DNA from: Bacteroides sp. UBA1773
Lineage (GTDB): Bacteria > Bacteroidota > Bacteroidia > Bacteroidales > Bacteroidaceae
Length of the DNA stretch: 11,042 nt
Assembly (NCBI GenBank): GCA_002315285.1
Contig: DCGR01000076.1
Span: 20,614 to 31,655, forward strand
Reading direction: 5' to 3'
How positions within the stretch are numbered: the first letter of the stretch is position 1; every line of letters starts with the position of its first letter. The position numbers and the translations under genes are program-made. Positions 1-7,455 of the stretch are shown here, piece by piece. Below the pieces are notes generated by a model that was not told where the DNA came from, did no database searches, and saw nothing but the letters and a program-made list of their open reading frames with translations.

Positions 1-329
1 GATACAGCGTAGTTACACATATATACTATGGTGATTAACCCCGTTTTCGAATTGCATGCGATTGAAATTCAGTTAAATATGAAAACGAGATTTCGCGTAC
101 AAATGTAAAACTTCCTTATGGAATGACCAAATATTAAGCAAACAAGTTAATCCGGATGGCTTTAGCTTTCCGCAGGAATTAGTACAACAGATGTCATAAA
201 TCAGCCCAAGTCAACCATCAAAAGCCAATGGGAGTGGGTACTTTCCAATACAACGTCAGGCACACATTGCCATACGGGAAAGGAGTGCTTGTGACCATTC
301 CAAGGTAACGACCATGAACAGACAAGTCC
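1..329. other. Intergenic region, no supportable gene
   Basis: No convincing coding frame is present in either direction. The only structured signal is the leftward promoter at 100-131. A leftward ATG at 20-18 stays open to the window edge, but it covers only about six codons and has no visible ribosome binding site, so I do not call it a gene. The interval between the end of the YbjQ-family gene (330) and the promoter shows no clear terminator hairpin. Confidence 0.5.
100..131 (-). promoter_or_regulatory. Bacteroidetes-type promoter, leftward
   Basis: On the minus strand there is TTTG (131-128), a 20-bp spacer, and TACATTTG (107-100). This matches the established Bacteroides promoter form (TTTG at -33, TAnnTTTG at -7, spacing about 19-21) with no mismatch. 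Transcription would start near position 95 and run leftward out of the window, so it serves a gene not seen here. It lies downstream of the YbjQ-family gene on the same strand, so the off-window gene likely has its own transcript. Confidence 0.6.
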
Positions 330-656
330 TTATAGGCTCTTCGAATAGACTGCGGTACCGCTGCAAGCCACCATCAAGATGCTGTTTTGCTGACCTACCG
401 TCTCATAGTCTATGTCGATGCCAATGATGGCATTGGCACCCATGACCATGGCACGGTCTTGCATTTCGCGTAGGGCTTTTTCTTTGGCTTCAATGAGCGT
501 ACGTTCATAGCTTCCGGCTCTACCTCCAAAAAAGTCATGGATACTCGCAGCAAAATCTTTCAAGAAATTGGCTCCAATGATTACTTCACTGGTCACCACA
601 CCGTAATATCGGTCGATTGGGTGACCCTCAATGTTGTTGGTTGTAGTTAGTAGCAT
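330..656 (-). CDS. ybjQ: YbjQ/UPF0145 family protein (putative heavy-metal-binding domain)
   Basis: This is a 108-residue protein, the usual full length for the YbjQ (UPF0145, COG0393) family. Family hallmarks are visible: GVVTSEVIIGANF (19-31), GGRAGSYE (44-51), GANAIIGIDIDYE (73-85) and SGTAV (99-103). Members are small soluble proteins believed to form oligomers. The 'heavy-metal-binding' name is historical and the biochemical function is not established. I chose the ATG at 656 because family similarity begins there and an AAGGAA lies just upstream on the minus strand (663-658), although only one base separates it from the ATG. The frame stays open upstream to 761, but that extension (MCHVCFF...) does not look like the family. 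It has no signal peptide and is probably cytoplasmic. It is divergent from the metal-efflux operon, from which 734 bases separate it, so the functional link suggested by the family name is only an inference. Confidence 0.88.
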   Translation of the reverse strand: MLLTTTNNIEGHPIDRYYGVVTSEVIIGANFLKDFAASIHDFFGGRAGSYERTLIEAKEKALREMQDRAMVMGANAIIGIDIDYETVGQQNSILMVACSGTAVYSKSL

Positions 657-786
657 ATTCCTTATTGAAAAAATAACATGACAATAGATGAATGTGAAAT
701 CTATCTTGTACGGTTTTCGACCGTCATGTGCAAGTTTACGGAAAAAACAGACATGACACAACTAATCCTTCATGAATTTAAGTTTT

Positions 787-844
787 TTTAAATGCTGCTA
801 TCCTGTTCATCTATCTTTAAATGCTGCTATCCTGTTCATCTATC
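787..844. repeat. Exact 29-bp tandem duplication (2 copies)
   Basis: Positions 787-815 and 816-844 are identical over 29 bases. The unit starts TTTAAATGCTGC and ends TTCATCTATC. Flanking bases differ (T at 786 against C at 815; C at 845 against T at 816), so the repeat is exactly two units. It lies about 130 bp upstream of the YbjQ-family start. Such a perfect repeat points to recent slippage or duplication, or to a two-copy binding site. Confidence 0.9.
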
Positions 845-1268
845 CATAGGGAATAGTAACGATTTCTTGCGTAGCAATAGAATTATTCTTGGTCTGAAAA
901 GTTACTTGTGGATGACACGGTGGTCTGGAAGGAAAAACGATTGTATGGTCTATGGCTGTTTTGTGGCCTGTACTGTTTCATCGAGAGGCCTCTAATCTTT
1001 TTTTACTGTCCTCTCGTGGAACAAGTTTTGGGCAGTAAATGGTGAATGGAAAAGCTCCTTTGGATTTGTTGGTTTCTTTGGCTTTTTACAGATTCTCTAC
1101 ACGTACTTGGGTGGTGGGTGTGATGTTTTTTCGCGTAATTTATATAAAACAGGGTACACATCTACACGCTTTTCAAAAGGGGAGTTCGATTGAGGGGGGT
1201 ACAAAGACTATTGAGCTTTGGGGAAGATGGGGAAAGAGGCTCCGTTGCCCGTTCCCAGTAAGTGCAAG

Positions 1269-1301
1269 CGACAGGTTATGGTTTTGGCTATCAACCTGTC
1301 G
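1269..1301. promoter_or_regulatory. Hairpin / inverted repeat upstream of the metal-efflux operon
   Basis: The arms CGACAGGTT (1269-1277) and AACCTGTCG (1293-1301) are perfectly complementary over 9 bp, with a 15-base loop that can add about four further pairs around a bulged C (1292). It is followed by GAACGAAAAAAGA, not by a T-tract, so it is not a typical rightward terminator. The leftward side has no T-tract either. It lies about 50 bp upstream of the candidate -7 element and could be an operator or a decayed terminator. Its role is inferred only from position. Confidence 0.4.
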
Positions 1302-1347
1302 AACGAAAAAAGATGAGATGACATGAAAATGTAATGGGGAAAATCAC

Positions 1348-1355
1348 TATTTTTG
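1348..1355 (+). promoter_or_regulatory. Candidate -7 promoter element of the efflux operon
   Basis: TATTTTTG fits the Bacteroidetes -7 form TAnnTTTG and lies about 36 bp before the first gene of the operon. There is no TTTG at the expected -33 distance (around 1324-1328 the sequence reads TGAA), so the promoter may be weak or activator-dependent. The last five bases continue as TTTTTGTAGC, also found at the candidate promoter upstream of the gene at 9123. Confidence 0.4.
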
Positions 1356-1390
1356 TAGCCGAATCCTTTATTATCGATGTGCATGATATG

Positions 1391-1798
1391 ATGTTGAAAC
1401 GAAAAATATTTGCCTTGATGGTTTCGGTGGCCATGTGTATGCTACTGGGCCTGTCGGTGGTGCCACACCATCACCATGAGGGTGTGATATGCGTTATGCA
1501 TCATGCGGCACATGATGGAGATCATCGGGATTCGGACAAAGCACACGGTGGCGATGCCGCATCGCATCACGATGACTCTACCTGTGTGGAGCATTGCACG
1601 TACTTGTTCTCTCGCATGGAACAGGTGATGCCGATGTTGTGGATACATGCACTGTGTGTCTGGATAGGAAATGGCGTTTTGCTGCAAGTGGCTTGCAACG
1701 GATGTGTTTCCAACGTATTCTATGAACGGTCGCCTCGGTGCTGTGTGGGTGTGCATGGAATTTGGGGATTGCGTGCCCCACCGTCGGTGGAGGCTTGA
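1391..1798 (+). CDS. Small exported His/Cys-rich protein, first gene of metal-efflux operon
   Basis: This 135-residue protein begins with a basic N-terminus and a hydrophobic stretch (MLKRKIFALM to about residue 24), a likely signal peptide or anchor. PHHHHEG (25-31), HHAAHDGDH (37-45), SHHDD (59-63) and CVEHC (65-69) follow. A Cys-containing hydrophobic segment comes next (about 81-109), and the C-terminus ends LRAPPSVEA. The clustered His and Cys strongly suggest metal binding outside the cytoplasm. From memory it resembles small 'PHHHH...RAPP' proteins found upstream of metal-efflux genes in Bacteroidetes (possibly DUF6769), which I could not verify. It occupies the place of CzcI in proteobacterial czc operons. 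I chose the ATG at 1391. An adjacent ATG at 1388 and one at 1334 are in frame, but the signal sequence begins at MLKRK. No strong ribosome binding site is seen. The next gene starts 85 bp downstream. Confidence 0.7.
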   Translation: MLKRKIFALMVSVAMCMLLGLSVVPHHHHEGVICVMHHAAHDGDHRDSDKAHGGDAASHHDDSTCVEHCTYLFSRMEQVMPMLWIHALCVWIGNGVLLQVACNGCVSNVFYERSPRCCVGVHGIWGLRAPPSVEA

Positions 1799-1883
1799 CG
1801 GAAAAACATGCGTCCGCGCAAGCGGTTGCAGAGCCGTTGAACGAGAGTGGAAACTATATTTTTTACTGATTACTGTTTTTTTT

Positions 1884-3077
1884 ATGAAAAGATATTTCGT
1901 AGCCATCGCGGGATTGGCTACGCTTGTTGTGGTGGGCTGTGGCGAACACCATGCTCATGAACATGGGCATCATGAACAGATGAATGAAGAAAAACACGAT
2001 GGACATGCACACAGCCATGAGTGTGAGGTCGATGAACATGCACACTCGCAGGCACATGCCGATGAGATAATGATGAGCGGGGAGCAGATGGAAGCCGCTT
2101 CCCTGCGGGTGGAAACCATGAAGGCCGACCATTTCAGCGCGGTGATGAAGGTGAGTGGAAGGGTGTGCCCACAGCAGGGTGCCGAACTGACCGTTGTGGC
2201 TCCCTCGGAGGGAGTGGTGGATTTTGCTGGCCACACACTGACCCCTGGAACAACTGTGGAACGTGGCAAGGCACTGGCTTGGCTGTCTGGCTCGAAATTG
2301 CGGCAGGGCGATGCTGCCCAACAAGCAAAACTGGTTTTCGAAACTGCCCGGAAGGATTTTGAGCGGGCGCAAAGGCTGGTGGCCGACAAAATCATATCGG
2401 TGAGGGAGTATGAGCAGGTAGCACTGCGCTACGAAACGGCTAAGACTGCCGTTCAGGGTATGGAACTGACCGAACGGGGTACGGTAGTGCAATCGCTGAT
2501 GGCAGGATATGTGAAACAGCTGTTGGTGGGTCAAGGCGATTATGTGGGCGTGGGGCAACCGTTGCTGGTCGTGGCAAACACTCGCCGACTGCAACTCGAG
2601 GCCGACGTGCCGGTGCGTTACTTCAAGCACCTGCGCGAGGTGAATGGTGCCAATTTCAGGATGGCCTATGATGACACCCTGCATAGGCTGGCCGACCTGA
2701 ATGGCTGTGTGGTGTCGTATGGAAAGGCTGTGGAGAATGGGGCGGCATACGTTCCACTGACTTTGGAGTTCGACAATGTGGGTGATGTGGTCCCTGGAGG
2801 GTTTGCTGAGGTGTTTCTGCTCATGCGGCAGCGTGAGGGTGTGTTGTCGGTGCCCTTGCAGGCTGTCATGGAGGAACAAGGCTTCCATTATGTCTATCAG
2901 CAGGTGCACGACGGAGCTTTCAAGAGGAGGCAGGTCACGATGGGGCAGAGTGATGGAGAACGTGTGGAGATTAGTGAGGGATTGTTGGAAGGCGACATGG
3001 TGGTGACACGTGGTGCTTACCAGGTGAAGATGGCCAGTGTGGCGAAGGCCGTGCCAGGTCATTCGCATCATCATTGA
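1884..3077 (+). CDS. Periplasmic adaptor subunit of metal RND efflux system (CusB/CzcB-like, HlyD family lipoprotein)
   Basis: The 397-residue protein links the inner-membrane pump to the outer-membrane channel. A signal peptide ends in the lipobox VVGC with Cys19 as the likely lipidation site. Residues 20-60 are an extreme His-rich tract (13 His and Cys47), and the C-terminus ends in HSHHH, so both ends could bind metal. The membrane-fusion layout is visible: first lipoyl half with APSEGVVDFAGHTLTPGTTVERGKALAWL (106-134), alpha-hairpin (about 137-192), second lipoyl half MAGYVKQLLVGQGDYVGVGQPLLVVA (206-231), beta-barrel (about 232-315), and a membrane-proximal domain (VLSVPLQAVMEEQG to EGLLEGDMVVTRGAYQVK). 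I chose the ATG at 1884 because it gives the signal peptide. The frame is open back to 1671, but that part overlaps the previous gene in another frame and has no family character. The pump gene follows after 27 bp, implying one transcript. Confidence 0.9.
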   Translation: MKRYFVAIAGLATLVVVGCGEHHAHEHGHHEQMNEEKHDGHAHSHECEVDEHAHSQAHADEIMMSGEQMEAASLRVETMKADHFSAVMKVSGRVCPQQGAELTVVAPSEGVVDFAGHTLTPGTTVERGKALAWLSGSKLRQGDAAQQAKLVFETARKDFERAQRLVADKIISVREYEQVALRYETAKTAVQGMELTERGTVVQSLMAGYVKQLLVGQGDYVGVGQPLLVVANTRRLQLEADVPVRYFKHLREVNGANFRMAYDDTLHRLADLNGCVVSYGKAVENGAAYVPLTLEFDNVGDVVPGGFAEVFLLMRQREGVLSVPLQAVMEEQGFHYVYQQVHDGAFKRRQVTMGQSDGERVEISEGLLEGDMVVTRGAYQVKMASVAKAVPGHSHHH

Positions 3078-3104
3078 TGACGGAGCAAAGAAAGGAAAGA
3101 GATT

Positions 3105-6100
3105 ATGCTGAACAAGATTATACGTTTTTCGCTCGACAATCGGCTGATGATTGTGGCTTGCGCGGTTGTGCTGCTGCTGTGGGGTGGATTCACGTTGTCG
3201 AGGATGGATGTCGATGTGTTTCCTGATCTCAATGCGCCTACGGTGGTGGTCATGACCGAGGCCAACGGTATGGCGGCAGAAGAGGTGGAGCAACTGGTGA
3301 CCTTCCGCATAGAGACGGCTGTGAATGGTGCCACTGATGTGCGTCGTGTACGCTCTTCCTCAACCACGGGCTTCTCCATCGTATGGGTGGAGTTCGATTG
3401 GGGGACAGACATTTATCGTGCCCGTCAGATTGTGTCGGAAAAGATTGCTGTGGTGAAGGAAGAGTTGCCTGCCGGAGTGTCGAATCCTACGCTTGGCCCG
3501 CAGTCGTCCATTCTGGGCGAGATGATGTTTGTGGCCCTTACGGCCGATTCCACTTCGCTGCAGGAATTGCGCACACTGGCCGACTGGACAGTCCGTCCGC
3601 GCATACTGGCCACTGGGGGTGTGGCACAGGTTGCGGTGATTGGTGGTGAGGTGAAGGAATATCAGTTGTTGCTGGATCTGGCCAGGATGAAACATTATGG
3701 AGTGAGTCTGGACGAGGTGCTGGCCGCCACGCGTGGCATGAACGAGAACAGAGCGGGTGGTAGCCTGTACGAGTATGGCAATGAGTACATCGTGCGTGGC
3801 ATGCTCTCGACCCATGATGTGGAAGAACTGGGCAGGGCAGTGGTGAAGCTGGTGGATGGAATGCCGGTGTGTGTGGACAATGTGGCGCAGGTGTGCATGG
3901 GCAACCATACACCCCGGATGGGTACAGCCTCTTATCGGGGTAGACCGGCGGTGATGCTGACCGTGACCAAACAACCTGACACGAGTACGACCGACCTGAC
4001 TGAACAGATTGACAAGGCCTTGCAAGAGTTGCAGAAGCAACTGCCCTCTGATGTGAGGCTATCGACCGACGTTTACCGTCAGGAGCGTTTCATCGATAGT
4101 TCCATCGGCAATGTAAGGAAATCGCTTGTCGAGGGCGGCATATTGGTGGTCATCATTTTGTTTCTGTTCCTGATGAATGTGCGTACTACGTTGATATCGC
4201 TCGTTACAATGCCGTTGGCTTTGGTGATGTCCATATTGGTGCTCCATGTATTCGGATTGACCATCAACACGATGAGTCTCGGAGGTTTTGCCATAGCCAT
4301 CGGTTCGTTGGTGGATGATGCCATCGTGGATGTGGAGAACGTGTATAGACATCTGCGCGAAAACCGCAACCTGCCTTTTACACAACAACGCTCTATTGCG
4401 CGTGTGGTGTTCGAGGCTTCGAAGGAGATCCGTTTGCCCGTGCTCAACTCCACGCTCATCATCATTGCCAGTTTCATGCCCTTGTTTTTCCTCTCGGGCA
4501 TTGAGGGCCGGCTGTTGGTGCCGCTTGGTGTAGCGTTCATTACTGCATTGTGCGCTTCCACTTTGGTGGCGTTGACGCTTACTCCTGTGCTTTGCAGCCT
4601 ATTTCTGGACAATGATACATACTTCGCTTCGCAGGAGCCTGTGCAGACGCGCTATGTGAAGAGATGTTACGACAAGGTATTGGCATGGGGACTGAGGCGG
4701 CAACGCTTGGTACTTCTGGTTACGGGTGTGTCGTTTGTGGTGGCATTGGTGGTGTTCGCTGGTCTTGGCCGAAGTTTTCTTCCTCCTTTCAACGAAGGCT
4801 CGTTTACAATCAATGTGAGCACGATGCCGGGCATTTCGCTCGATGAGTCGGACAGGGTAGGTGCCCGGGCCGACTCGATACTGCTTGGAATACCCGAAAT
4901 CCTGACATTGGGACGTAAGACGGGTCGCGCCGAACTCGATGAACATGCCTTGGGTGTGAACAATTCGGAAATAGAGGCTCCTTTCCTGCTTGGCAAACGG
5001 AGCAAGGACGAGGTGATAACCGATATACGTGAGCGGATGAAGCAGATTCCAGGCATTAATCTGGAGGTCGGATCACCCATTACGCACCGTATTGACGCCA
5101 TGCTGTCGGGGACAGAGGCCAATGTGGCCATCAAACTGTTTGGCGAGGACCTGACCAAGATGTACGAGATTGGTAACCAGATAAAGGCATTGGTGATGGA
5201 GATAGAAGGGCTTGCCGATGTGAATGTGGAGCAACAGGTAGAACGTCCGCAACTTCGGATTGTGCCCCGGCGAGAACTGATGGCCCGAAATGGAGTGTCT
5301 TTGCCCGAGTTTGCCAACATGGTGGATGTGCTGATTGCGGGTGAAGAGGTATCGCAGGTCTATGAGGATGGCAAGGTGTTTGCCCTGATCTTGAAGGCCG
5401 ACGGAGAGAACCGTGCTACGGCAGAACAAATCAAAGACATGATGGTTGACGCCAACGGGCGGAAAATACCACTGTCCGACATTGCCGATGTGGTATCTAC
5501 CGCAGGACCCAATGCCATCAATCGCGAGAATGTGGCCCGGAAGATAGTGGTTTCGGCCAATGTGGCAGGACGTGACCTACGTGGCGTGGTCAATGAGATC
5601 CGTCGGGTCATCGATGAGCAGATTACACTGCCGGAAGGCTATCATGTGGAATATGGTGGACAGTTTGAGAGCGAACAGTCGGCATCTCACACATTGCTGG
5701 TCACTTCGCTGGTGTCGATACTGGTCATCTTCCTGCTGCTGTTCAATCAGTTCCGTAATGTCATAGAGTCGGTGGTCATCCTGCTCAACTTGCCGTTGGC
5801 ACTCATAGGCGGCGTGTTGGCGGTAGGTATCACGGGTGGTGAGCTCAGCATTCCGAGCATTATCGGCTTCATCTCTCTTTTTGGTATAGCCACCCGTAAT
5901 GGTATGTTGCTCATTGCCAGATACAACGACTTGAGAACCGAGGGCTACGGCTTGCGCGAGAGCATCGTGAGGGGATCGCTCGACAGGCTGAACCCTATCT
6001 TGATGACGGCGCTTACCTCTGCTTTGGCCTTGATACCGATGATTGTGGGAAGCGACCAGCCGGGAAACGAGATACAGAGTCCGATGGCGGTGGTGATATT

Positions 6101-6245
6101 GGGCGGATTGGTGACTTCCACATTGCTGAACGGATTGGTCATCCCCATCGTGTACGAAATGACAGGGAAATATGCCAATGTAGTGTCCTTGCAGGTGCCA
6201 TCGTTGGTCGAAAAAAAAGAGAAAGGGTATGAAAATGAAGGATAA
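3105..6245 (+). CDS. Heavy-metal efflux RND permease (CusA/CzcA family)
   Basis: At 1046 residues this is the full length of a heavy-metal RND pump, a proton-driven inner-membrane trimer that passes metal ions to the adaptor and outer-membrane channel. TM1 is near 13-31, followed by DVDVFPDLNAP (35-45), a family hallmark. TM2-TM6 lie around 341-500, and the proton-relay segment in TM4 reads GSLVDDAIVDVEN (400-412) with D404, D405, D409 and E411. The second half has FLPPFNEGSF (558-567), YGGQFESEQ (850-858) and TM8-TM12 (about 864-1017). The first Asp of the CzcA DFGxxVDG motif is Ala here (A398, AIGSLVDD), which is CusA-like. The CusA methionine triad (M573, M623, M672), aligned by eye, falls on N570, the S633-D635 region and A665, so specificity is open. 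The ribosome binding site AAAGGAAAG (3091-3099) precedes the ATG. The channel gene starts four bases after the stop. Confidence 0.95.
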   Translation: MLNKIIRFSLDNRLMIVACAVVLLLWGGFTLSRMDVDVFPDLNAPTVVVMTEANGMAAEEVEQLVTFRIETAVNGATDVRRVRSSSTTGFSIVWVEFDWGTDIYRARQIVSEKIAVVKEELPAGVSNPTLGPQSSILGEMMFVALTADSTSLQELRTLADWTVRPRILATGGVAQVAVIGGEVKEYQLLLDLARMKHYGVSLDEVLAATRGMNENRAGGSLYEYGNEYIVRGMLSTHDVEELGRAVVKLVDGMPVCVDNVAQVCMGNHTPRMGTASYRGRPAVMLTVTKQPDTSTTDLTEQIDKALQELQKQLPSDVRLSTDVYRQERFIDSSIGNVRKSLVEGGILVVIILFLFLMNVRTTLISLVTMPLALVMSILVLHVFGLTINTMSLGGFAIAIGSLVDDAIVDVENVYRHLRENRNLPFTQQRSIARVVFEASKEIRLPVLNSTLIIIASFMPLFFLSGIEGRLLVPLGVAFITALCASTLVALTLTPVLCSLFLDNDTYFASQEPVQTRYVKRCYDKVLAWGLRRQRLVLLVTGVSFVVALVVFAGLGRSFLPPFNEGSFTINVSTMPGISLDESDRVGARADSILLGIPEILTLGRKTGRAELDEHALGVNNSEIEAPFLLGKRSKDEVITDIRERMKQIPGINLEVGSPITHRIDAMLSGTEANVAIKLFGEDLTKMYEIGNQIKALVMEIEGLADVNVEQQVERPQLRIVPRRELMARNGVSLPEFANMVDVLIAGEEVSQVYEDGKVFALILKADGENRATAEQIKDMMVDANGRKIPLSDIADVVSTAGPNAINRENVARKIVVSANVAGRDLRGVVNEIRRVIDEQITLPEGYHVEYGGQFESEQSASHTLLVTSLVSILVIFLLLFNQFRNVIESVVILLNLPLALIGGVLAVGITGGELSIPSIIGFISLFGIATRNGMLLIARYNDLRTEGYGLRESIVRGSLDRLNPILMTALTSALALIPMIVGSDQPGNEIQSPMAVVILGGLVTSTLLNGLVIPIVYEMTGKYANVVSLQVPSLVEKKEKGYENEG
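6238..6242 (+). promoter_or_regulatory. Ribosome binding site that decides the channel-gene start
   Basis: AAGGA lies 7 bases before the ATG at 6250. The earlier in-frame ATGs at 6229 and 6235 have poorer spacing (GAAAGGG almost touches the first) and add residues ahead of the signal peptide. The site lies across the end of the pump gene, which fits translational coupling. Confidence 0.5.
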
Positions 6246-6249
6246 CAGG

Positions 6250-7428
6250 ATGAAAAGGTGTTTTTTGCTTGGCGCATTTGTGCTTTCCATGTCGCTGTCG
6301 GTGGCACAGGACAATGTCTCCATACTCCTTGATAGGGTAGAGGAAAACAACCTGACCTTGCGGGCCTTGCGGGCGGATATGGATGCCCAGAAATTGGGCA
6401 ATCACGCTGAGGCGCGGCTTGCCGACCCTGAAGTGGATTACCATCATTTGTGGGGAAATCCGGCTGGGATAGGGCTTCGCAGGGATGTGAGCGTGGCGCA
6501 ACAGTTCGATATGGCTACGATTACCGGTCTGAAAAGTCGGGTGGCGAAACGGAAGGACGAGTTGGCCGACTGGAAGTATCGTGCTGAACGGATGAATGTC
6601 TTGCTTGAGGCGAAACTCGCTTATCTGGATATGGTGTATTGCAATGCCATGCACGGCTTGCTTGCCGAACGGAAGGAACGGGCGCAGTCATTGGTCGATT
6701 TGCAACAGGTGCGCCTGGATGCGGGTGATGGCAATTTGCTGGATCTGAACAATGCCAAACTGGCATTGGTTCGGACTGCCTCGGAACTGATGGGGATAGA
6801 GGCCGAGCAAAATGCCGTGCATGGAAAACTGGAAAAGCTGAATGGCGGAAATGAGGTGAGAATCGTCAGGAAGGATTATGATGAGGTGGTGCTTCCGCCT
6901 GATTTTGCAGAATGGTTTTCCCAAAAGGAAAGCCAGAACCCCATGCTGGCATATCTGAGGCAGCATGTGGTAGTGAGCAAGAAAGAAGTGGCCTTGCGTC
7001 GCACCCGGGGGCTTCCTTCGTTTTCGGCGGGTTATATGGGCGAGTTTACACAAGGCGAACGATATCAGGGGCTGATGTTCGGGATGACAATTCCAATCTG
7101 GTCGAACAAGGTGCGTGTGCGTCAAGCGAAAACTGCCCTGACCGCTGCCCAGATGCGTCAGGCCGATGAACGGCTCCAGCAGCTTACGGAACTTGAGTCT
7201 TTGTACCGACAGGCCGAGTCGCTGCGGAAATCGATGGATGACTGTCGCAAGACTGTCGCATCGGCTAACAACATCGCTTTGCTGCAGAAAGCGCTTCAAG
7301 AGGGCGAGGTGTCGGTCATGGAATATTTGCAGCAGGTGGGGATGTGTTACGACGTGTTCATCCAACTGCTGCGGTTGGAACGCGATTACCAGAAAACGTG
7401 TGCTGCCTTGTCGGCAATGGAACTTTGA
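6250..7428 (+). CDS. TolC-like outer membrane efflux protein (OEP family, CusC/CzcC role)
   Basis: This 392-residue protein is the outer-membrane channel of the tripartite exporter. A signal peptide MKRCFLLGAFVLSMSLSVAQ is visible, with cleavage near residue 19-20. The OEP fold has two repeats of helix and strand: first-repeat helix (about 22-56), strand region DPEVDYHHLWGN to VSVAQQFD (59-87), long helices (90-197), second repeat (about 219-250), strand region PSFSAGYMGEF...MFGMTIPIW (256-284), and long helices to the end (286-390). It is somewhat shorter than E. coli TolC or CusC but within the usual range for Bacteroidetes metal-efflux channels. No lipobox is present, unlike CusC. It begins four bases after the pump gene stop if the ATG at 6250 is used, or overlaps it by 17 bases if 6229 is used. 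Its position directly after the pump fixes its role as partner of this system. Confidence 0.92.
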   Translation: MKRCFLLGAFVLSMSLSVAQDNVSILLDRVEENNLTLRALRADMDAQKLGNHAEARLADPEVDYHHLWGNPAGIGLRRDVSVAQQFDMATITGLKSRVAKRKDELADWKYRAERMNVLLEAKLAYLDMVYCNAMHGLLAERKERAQSLVDLQQVRLDAGDGNLLDLNNAKLALVRTASELMGIEAEQNAVHGKLEKLNGGNEVRIVRKDYDEVVLPPDFAEWFSQKESQNPMLAYLRQHVVVSKKEVALRRTRGLPSFSAGYMGEFTQGERYQGLMFGMTIPIWSNKVRVRQAKTALTAAQMRQADERLQQLTELESLYRQAESLRKSMDDCRKTVASANNIALLQKALQEGEVSVMEYLQQVGMCYDVFIQLLRLERDYQKTCAALSAMEL

Positions 7429-7443
7429 GATGGAATGTACGAA

Positions 7444-7448
7444 AAAGG
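7444..7448 (+). promoter_or_regulatory. Ribosome binding site that decides the transpeptidase start
   Basis: AAAGG lies 7 bases before the ATG at 7456. An earlier in-frame ATG at 7435 has no comparable site, so 7456 is preferred. Confidence 0.5.
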
Positions 7449-7455
7449 TATTATT

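Larger units (their letters stand above)
657..1390. other. Long intergenic region with repeats and hairpin, no supportable gene
   Basis: This 734-base stretch separates the leftward YbjQ-family gene from the rightward efflux operon. Rightward open frames at 792-995 and 1039-1326 have no recognisable domain, no good ribosome binding site and no signal or membrane pattern, so I do not call them. The region holds an exact 29-bp tandem duplication (787-844), a 7-bp inverted repeat CGAGAGG/CCTCTCG with a 21-base loop (982-1016), a 9-bp-stem hairpin (1269-1301) and a -7-like element (1348-1355). It may carry control sites for the operon or decayed sequence. No regulator gene is visible here. Confidence 0.5.

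Noticed and set aside
792..995. Rightward 67-codon open frame starting in the tandem repeat
   Set aside because: It begins inside the 29-bp duplication, has no ribosome binding site and no family resemblance.
982..1016. Inverted repeat CGAGAGG/CCTCTCG as a terminator
   Set aside because: The loop is 21 bases and contains the T-run, so it does not fit an intrinsic terminator.
1039..1326. Rightward 95-codon open frame
   Set aside because: No ribosome binding site, no recognised domain and atypical composition; other frames here are also partly open.
1671..1883. Upstream extension of the adaptor frame
   Set aside because: It overlaps the small His-rich gene in another frame, and the ATG at 1884 gives a proper lipoprotein signal.
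1863..3293. Long minus-strand open frame (476 codons) opposite the adaptor gene
   Set aside because: It is rich in His, Gln and Arg without domain pattern and lies antisense to a well-supported adaptor gene, so it is a by-product of that gene's codon use.
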